This document shows positions 6,006 through 8,558 of a stretch of 8,558 bases of DNA, piece after piece; the first letter of the stretch is position 1, and each line of letters begins with the position of its first letter. This stretch comes from Prevotella sp. UBA3776. Its GTDB lineage: Bacteria > Bacteroidota > Bacteroidia > Bacteroidales > Bacteroidaceae. The notes under the pieces were generated by a model. The model worked only from the letters and a program-made list of their open reading frames with translations. It did no database searches and was not told the DNA's origin. Position numbers and translations under genes: made by a program. The DNA is taken from positions 12,194 through 20,751 of the forward strand of contig DFFM01000028.1 in assembly GCA_002369515.1 (NCBI GenBank). The letters run 5' to 3'.

Positions 6006-6068
6006 AATTTTAGTTTTTTGTCTTTAGGGGTAGCAGTAGTTGGGGGAAAACTGTTGGCTTTGCGGCTA

Positions 6069-6098
6069 CAAAGGTAATGAAAACACTGCGAATACAAA
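6069..6098 (-). promoter_or_regulatory. Bacteroidales promoter of the VTC operon
   Basis: On the minus strand TTTG (6095-6098) is followed after 18 nt by TACCTTTG (6069-6076), an exact fit to TTTG / TAnnTTTG with near-ideal spacing. The start codon at 6005 lies 63 nt downstream, predicting a leader of roughly 55 nt. It is the best two-part promoter in the window. Confidence 0.75.
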
Positions 6099-6132
6099 AA
6101 ATAAAAAGAACCAACTGCTCTTTTTTTTCAAC

Positions 6133-6221
6133 AAACAGGCGTTTTTTTGCGCAAACAAGTGCTTTCCAGCGATTGGTCAAACACTTTTTTCTGCAAAAAG
6201 ACGCCTGTTTCTGTTTTTTTT
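6133..6221 (+). terminator. strong stem-loop with plus-strand U8 tract in the gap before the VTC operon
   Basis: 6133-6150 (AAACAGGCG, T7, GC) pairs with 6193-6210 over 18 positions, with one G-U wobble. AAGTG (6157-6161) with CACTT (6182-6186) and CCA with TGG form an inner stem. T8 (6214-6221) follows the stem on the plus strand. On the minus strand the stem is instead followed by TTGA8, and the wobble becomes an A/C mismatch. It could be the 3' end of the response-regulator mRNA (which stops at 6236, minus strand), but its polarity fits a plus-strand transcript better. The rest of the 6006-6235 gap holds the VTC promoter and A/T-rich sequence. Confidence 0.6.
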
Positions 6222-6235
6222 ACGCCCGTCAGTCC

Positions 6236-6958
6236 CTACTTCCCCAAAAACTTGGTGCTGAGATATTGGTTGAACGCATCTTTATACATGTCGCCAATGG
6301 GGATGTAGGTGTCGGCATCCATGATGATGCGGTTTTTGTTCACCTCCTGAATCTTCTTCAAGTTGACGATGTACGAGCGGTGTACACGCATGAACGCGTT
6401 CGAGGGCAGCCGTTCCTCCAGTTTCTTCATGGCCAAGAGCACGATGAGCGGTTTCGGCTGGTGCTCCAGATAGATGCGCAGATATTCGCTCATGCCCTCC
6501 ACGTAGCGTATGTCGGCCACGTTGACGCGCACCACCTTGTATTCGGTTTTCAGGAACAGGGCGTCGTCCTCGTCAACGGCCGAAACCACGGCGGTGTTCA
6601 TAAGGTCGTATTGTGCCTTCACCTTGTTGGCGGCGCGCTTGAAGTCGTCCAACCCAAAGGGTTTCAGCAGGTAGTCGGTGGCGTTCACGCGGAATCCCTC
6701 CACGGCATACTCGGCGTAGGCCGTGGTGAACACCACCAACGGTGGCGCTGCCAGCGAGCGCACGAACTCCATGCCGTTGAGGTCGGGCATGTTGATGTCA
6801 ACGAAGATGGCGTCTATCTGCTCTTCGTTCAGGTAGGCGCGGGCCTCGAGTGCGCTTTGGCACTCGGCCACCAGTTCGAGAAACGGGATTTTTTCGATGT
6901 AGGAAGCCAGTTGCTGCAATGCCAGTGGCTCGTCGTCGATGGCTAGAACACGTATCAT
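6236..6958 (-). CDS. LytTR-family response regulator (LytR/AlgR type)
   Basis: Encodes 240 residues in the standard two-domain layout. The receiver domain, about 1-120, has the acidic pair Asp8-Asp9 (IDDEP), phospho-acceptor Asp54 (FVDINMPDLNG), Thr78 (VVFTTAY) and Lys99 in LLKPFG, so it should be phosphorylatable. The LytTR DNA-binding domain, about 135-240, shows the family's FLKTEYKVVRVNVADIRYVEG, then EYLRIYL, LAMKKLEERLP, FMRVHRSYIVNLKKI and IPIGDMYKDAF. LytTR proteins bind as dimers to direct-repeat sites upstream of target genes. It lies 79 bp downstream of the histidine kinase on the same strand and is surely its partner. The leader between them is a nearly pure purine tract on the coding strand. 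The next gene downstream on the strand is the VTC protein, a plausible target, but no convincing LytTR site was found. Confidence 0.95.
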   Translation of the reverse strand: MIRVLAIDDEPLALQQLASYIEKIPFLELVAECQSALEARAYLNEEQIDAIFVDINMPDLNGMEFVRSLAAPPLVVFTTAYAEYAVEGFRVNATDYLLKPFGLDDFKRAANKVKAQYDLMNTAVVSAVDEDDALFLKTEYKVVRVNVADIRYVEGMSEYLRIYLEHQPKPLIVLLAMKKLEERLPSNAFMRVHRSYIVNLKKIQEVNKNRIIMDADTYIPIGDMYKDAFNQYLSTKFLGK

Positions 6959-7037
6959 AGAGCTATGTTTTTTTTTGTTTTTGTTATTTTTGTTTCTGTT
7001 TCTTTCTCTGTTTCTTTTCTTTTTCCCGCCTGTTGTC
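6959..7037 (-). other. purine-rich spacer between kinase and regulator genes
   Basis: The 79-bp gap is pyrimidine-rich on the plus strand, hence an A/G-rich leader on the mRNA with repeated AGAAACA-like words. No Shine-Dalgarno, hairpin or -7 element is evident, which fits cotranscription of kinase and regulator and the phylum's A-rich initiation leaders. Confidence 0.5.
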
Positions 7038-8255
7038 TTAGGCTTGTTGCGATTGTTCCGCCAAGGGAAGCAGCGGAATGGAGAGCCTCACGTCATAGAC
7101 CTTTGCCTCGTCGGTGATGTCGAGCGTGTAGTCGTCTTCGTAAATCAGTTGTAGCCGCTGGCGCACGTTGGCCAGCCCCACGCCGCCGTGGGTGTCGTCC
7201 GAGGCGTCAATCTTGCTGTTGCGGCAGACGAACTTCACGCGCTCGCCCTCGATGATCATCTGCACGTCGATGAACGATTCTTGGCGGTAGCTCACCCCGT
7301 GCTTGAAGGCGTTCTCCACGAAGGTGATGAAGAGCAGGGGCGGCACACACTTATCGGGCACTGCCGTGGGCATGTGTACCGAGATTTTCACATGGTCGGT
7401 GTAGCGTATTTTCATCAGCGTGATGTAGTTGTTCAGAAAGTCCATCTCGCGCTGCAGGGGCACCGTGGCCTTGGCTCCCTCGTAGAGCACGTAGCGCATG
7501 AGTTTCGAGAGCTCCAGAATGGTTTCCTTGGCCTTCTCGGGGTTGATGTCCACCAGGGCGTGGATGTTGTTGAGCGTGTTCATGAAGAAGTGCGGGTTGA
7601 TTTGATACTTCAGATACTCCAGCTGCTGCTCCAGGTTCTTGCTGGCCAGTTCGTCCATCTTCTTGGCGTCACCGGCCGACTTGAAGTAGAGCTTCACACC
7701 CAGGTTCATGCCCAGCATGAGCACCAGCACCACCAGCAGCACCAGGTCGTGTTCGCCGAAGAACAGTGGTGGCCGATGAATGCCGGGAGCGGGGCCTTTC
7801 ATCATTGGGCCTTCCACGCCCGGACCTTTCTTTCCCATGTCGAACGGTTTGCCTTGGGGTGGGGCGGCCATGTCGGTGGGCATGGGGGGACGGTGCGGGT
7901 CGTTCATTTCTGGGCGTTGGCCGGGCATGGGCGGGCGGTGGTGGTCGCTGGAGCAGTGGTAGAGTGCGAAGAGCGCCACCAGCGCCAGCACCAGAGCGAA
8001 GTAGAGCGGCTTGCGATGCTTATTGACGAGCAGCGGCGCCAACAGGAAGTTGTGGATGAGGAAAACCACGAAAAAGGCTCCCAGTGTGCGCCACACCACC
8101 ATGATTTCCGTCCACGAGAAAGGGGCGTTCGCATCGTGCAGCGAGCGGACGTAAGATGAAAAGACGGGGATGAGAAGCAGCAGGCCCCACAGGACCAGGT
8201 AAACGAGGTTTTCTTTCAGATTGTTGCTTCTAGTCAGGGGTAAAAGTTTCTTCAT
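7038..8255 (-). CDS. LytS-type sensor histidine kinase with His/Met/Pro-rich loop
   Basis: Encodes 405 residues. Four membrane segments at about 17-36, 57-77, 83-99 and 171-191 give an N-in topology that puts residues 100-169 outside the cytoplasm. That loop is rich in His, Met and Pro and holds HRPPMP twice (106-111, 121-126) and HRPP again at 160. A coiled linker (192-215) leads to the His_kinase domain (PF06580 type): LEYLKYQINPHFFMNTLNNIH-like H-box with phospho-acceptor His222, FVENAFKHG N-box at 312-320, and GGVGLANVRQRL G-box at 357-368. The frame is open upstream to a GTG at 8438, but that stretch is tandem repeats and a G-rich repeat element. ATG 8255 is the first ATG in frame and starts MKKLLPL, so it is preferred. 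The signal is unknown. The partner regulator follows at 6958. Confidence 0.92.
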   Translation of the reverse strand: MKKLLPLTRSNNLKENLVYLVLWGLLLLIPVFSSYVRSLHDANAPFSWTEIMVVWRTLGAFFVVFLIHNFLLAPLLVNKHRKPLYFALVLALVALFALYHCSSDHHRPPMPGQRPEMNDPHRPPMPTDMAAPPQGKPFDMGKKGPGVEGPMMKGPAPGIHRPPLFFGEHDLVLLVVLVLMLGMNLGVKLYFKSAGDAKKMDELASKNLEQQLEYLKYQINPHFFMNTLNNIHALVDINPEKAKETILELSKLMRYVLYEGAKATVPLQREMDFLNNYITLMKIRYTDHVKISVHMPTAVPDKCVPPLLFITFVENAFKHGVSYRQESFIDVQMIIEGERVKFVCRNSKIDASDDTHGGVGLANVRQRLQLIYEDDYTLDITDEAKVYDVRLSIPLLPLAEQSQQA

Positions 8256-8363
8256 AAGCTCAGGGGTAATTGTTTCTTCGATAGATCGGGGGGGGGGGTC
8301 TTCGATAGATCGGGGGAGATGTTTCTTCAATAGCTGGGGATGATTGTTTTTCAAAAGCTCAGG
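8241..8363 (-). repeat. five degenerate tandem repeats of 24/27 bp running into the kinase start
   Basis: Units 8340-8363, 8316-8339, 8292-8315, 8265-8291 and 8241-8264 (24, 24, 24, 27, 24 bp). In kinase sense each reads roughly CC-C-GA-CT-TTGAAGAAAC. The kinase ATG (8253-8255) lies inside the last unit (CTTATGAAGAAAC); the equivalent triplet is TTG, TTG, TCG and TCG in the others. All unit lengths are multiples of three, so the frame stays open through the array. A decayed sixth copy may extend to 8217. Confidence 0.8.
8288..8298. repeat. homopolymer run of 11 G in the kinase leader
   Basis: Eleven consecutive G on the plus strand (C on the kinase mRNA), 33-43 nt upstream of the kinase ATG, at the junction of two tandem repeat units. 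Runs of this length are prone to slipped-strand length change. Confidence 0.9.
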
Positions 8364-8390
8364 GGTAGTAATAATAATGGTTATAGTTAC

Positions 8391-8431
8391 AGACCCCACC
8401 CCCAGCCCCTCCCCTTGAAGGGAGGGGAGAC
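8391..8431. repeat. G/C-rich hairpin element, probable dispersed repeat
   Basis: CCCCTCCC (8406-8413) pairs perfectly with GGGAGGGG (8420-8427) around a 6-nt loop. The flank AGACCCCACCCC (8391-8402) recurs as its reverse complement at 3619-3630. This composition is familiar from short dispersed intergenic elements in Bacteroidetes genomes (recalled, not checked). Between it and the 24-bp array lies a short A/T-rich patch (about 8367-8390) with no recognisable promoter. Confidence 0.5.
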
Positions 8432-8546
8432 TCCGCACAGCTTTTCAATGAGATTCCGCGCAGTTCTTCAATGAGATTTTGCATAGTTTTTCAATGAGAC
8501 TCCGCATGGTGTGTCAGTGAGGCTCCGCGCGGTCTCCCCTCCCTTC
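8417..8546. repeat. 15-bp perfect inverted repeat bracketing the 23-bp array
   Basis: GAAGGGAGGGGAGAC (8417-8431) is the exact reverse complement of GTCTCCCCTCCCTTC (8532-8546). The two arms enclose the 23-bp tandem array. The left arm also forms the right half of the G-rich hairpin at 8406-8427, so alternative foldings compete. No transposase gene is near. Confidence 0.75.
8430..8531. repeat. 23-bp degenerate tandem repeat array, four copies plus a partial
   Basis: Full units are 8430-8452, 8453-8475, 8476-8498 and 8499-8521. Each has the form ACTCCGCRCAG, then TTTTCAATGAG, with scattered differences; a partial fifth copy (GCTCCGCGCGG) follows from 8522. The core on the kinase strand, ATTGAARAAC, resembles the 24-bp array nearer the kinase, so both may derive from one repeat family. 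Confidence 0.85.
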
Positions 8547-8548
8547 TT

Positions 8549-8556
8549 TAACTTTG
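8549..8556 (+). promoter_or_regulatory. -7 element TAACTTTG of a divergent gene beyond the window
   Basis: TAACTTTG fits TAnnTTTG exactly and is followed by CA at the window edge. It points rightward, away from the kinase, so a plus-strand gene probably starts just outside. The preceding 20-30 nt are GC-rich repeat sequence with no TTTG, so the -33 half is missing. Confidence 0.5.
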
Positions 8557-8558
8557 CA

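Noticed and set aside
5136..6077. 313-codon open frame on the plus strand
   Set aside because: Antisense to the VTC gene; it starts in the repeat spacer and shows no family motif.
6046..6118. Possible LytTR binding repeats upstream of the VTC operon
   Set aside because: Minus-strand words ACAGTTTTC and GCAGTTGGT resemble the LytTR half-site, but each departs from it and they are about 55 nt apart rather than roughly two helical turns between starts.
7188..8159. 323-codon open frame on the plus strand
   Set aside because: Antisense to the histidine kinase, whose H, N and G boxes are intact; the plus-strand product is His/Val/Glu-rich with no recognisable domain.
8256..8438. 61-residue N-terminal extension of the kinase from GTG 8438
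   Set aside because: The frame is open but begins with GTG inside a repeat element and runs through a G-rich hairpin and tandem repeats; the first ATG (8255) starts directly before TM1. Kept only as an alternative in the findings.
8241..8531. CRISPR array
   Set aside because: Repeats are directly abutting and degenerate with no unique spacers, and no cas gene is near; this is a tandem repeat region.

Overview
The window reads as a chromosomal segment from a Bacteroidales bacterium, most plausibly Prevotella-like. Pointers are TAnnTTTG-type -7 promoter elements ahead of several genes, mostly A-rich leaders without a Shine-Dalgarno, small outer-membrane beta-barrel proteins, a lipoprotein with an acidic stretch right after its cysteine, and a LytS/LytTR-type two-component pair. 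The genus is an inference; no rRNA or marker gene is present.

Left part, plus strand (1-2259): the last 25 codons of an unidentified gene, a GlsB/YeaQ/YmgE-type small membrane protein with its own -7 element and terminator, an exported outer-membrane beta-barrel protein with an Arg/Pro/Tyr-rich N-terminus, and a LacX-like aldose 1-epimerase family protein. A very long perfect-type hairpin (2284-2351) separates these from the convergent minus-strand genes.

Central part, minus strand, transcribed right to left (6005 down to 2375): a VTC-domain (polyphosphate-polymerase-like) protein, a DUF4956 membrane protein, a DUF2490 outer-membrane beta-barrel protein, and a Cthe_2159-type right-handed beta-helix lipoprotein. 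A good Bacteroidales promoter (TTTG, 18 nt, TACCTTTG) lies just upstream. VTC, DUF4956 and Cthe_2159 proteins are recurrent neighbours in other phyla, usually with CotH. Here an outer-membrane barrel takes a place in the cluster, so the set spans cytoplasm, inner membrane, outer membrane and probably the cell surface. This is the most biologically interesting unit and its function is not established.

Right part, minus strand (8255 down to 6236): a four-TM LytS-type histidine kinase with a His/Met/Pro-rich extracytoplasmic loop, followed by its LytTR response regulator. They lie directly upstream of, and on the same strand as, the VTC operon, which makes them candidate regulators of it. A 230-bp gap between them and the operon holds the operon promoter and a strong stem-loop whose U-tract and wobble pairs point to the plus strand.

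The kinase leader (8256-8546) is highly repetitive: 24/27-bp tandem repeats that run into the start codon, a run of 11 G, a G-rich hairpin element, and a 23-bp tandem array bracketed by a perfect 15-bp inverted repeat. A -7 element at the extreme right end points to a divergent gene outside the window.
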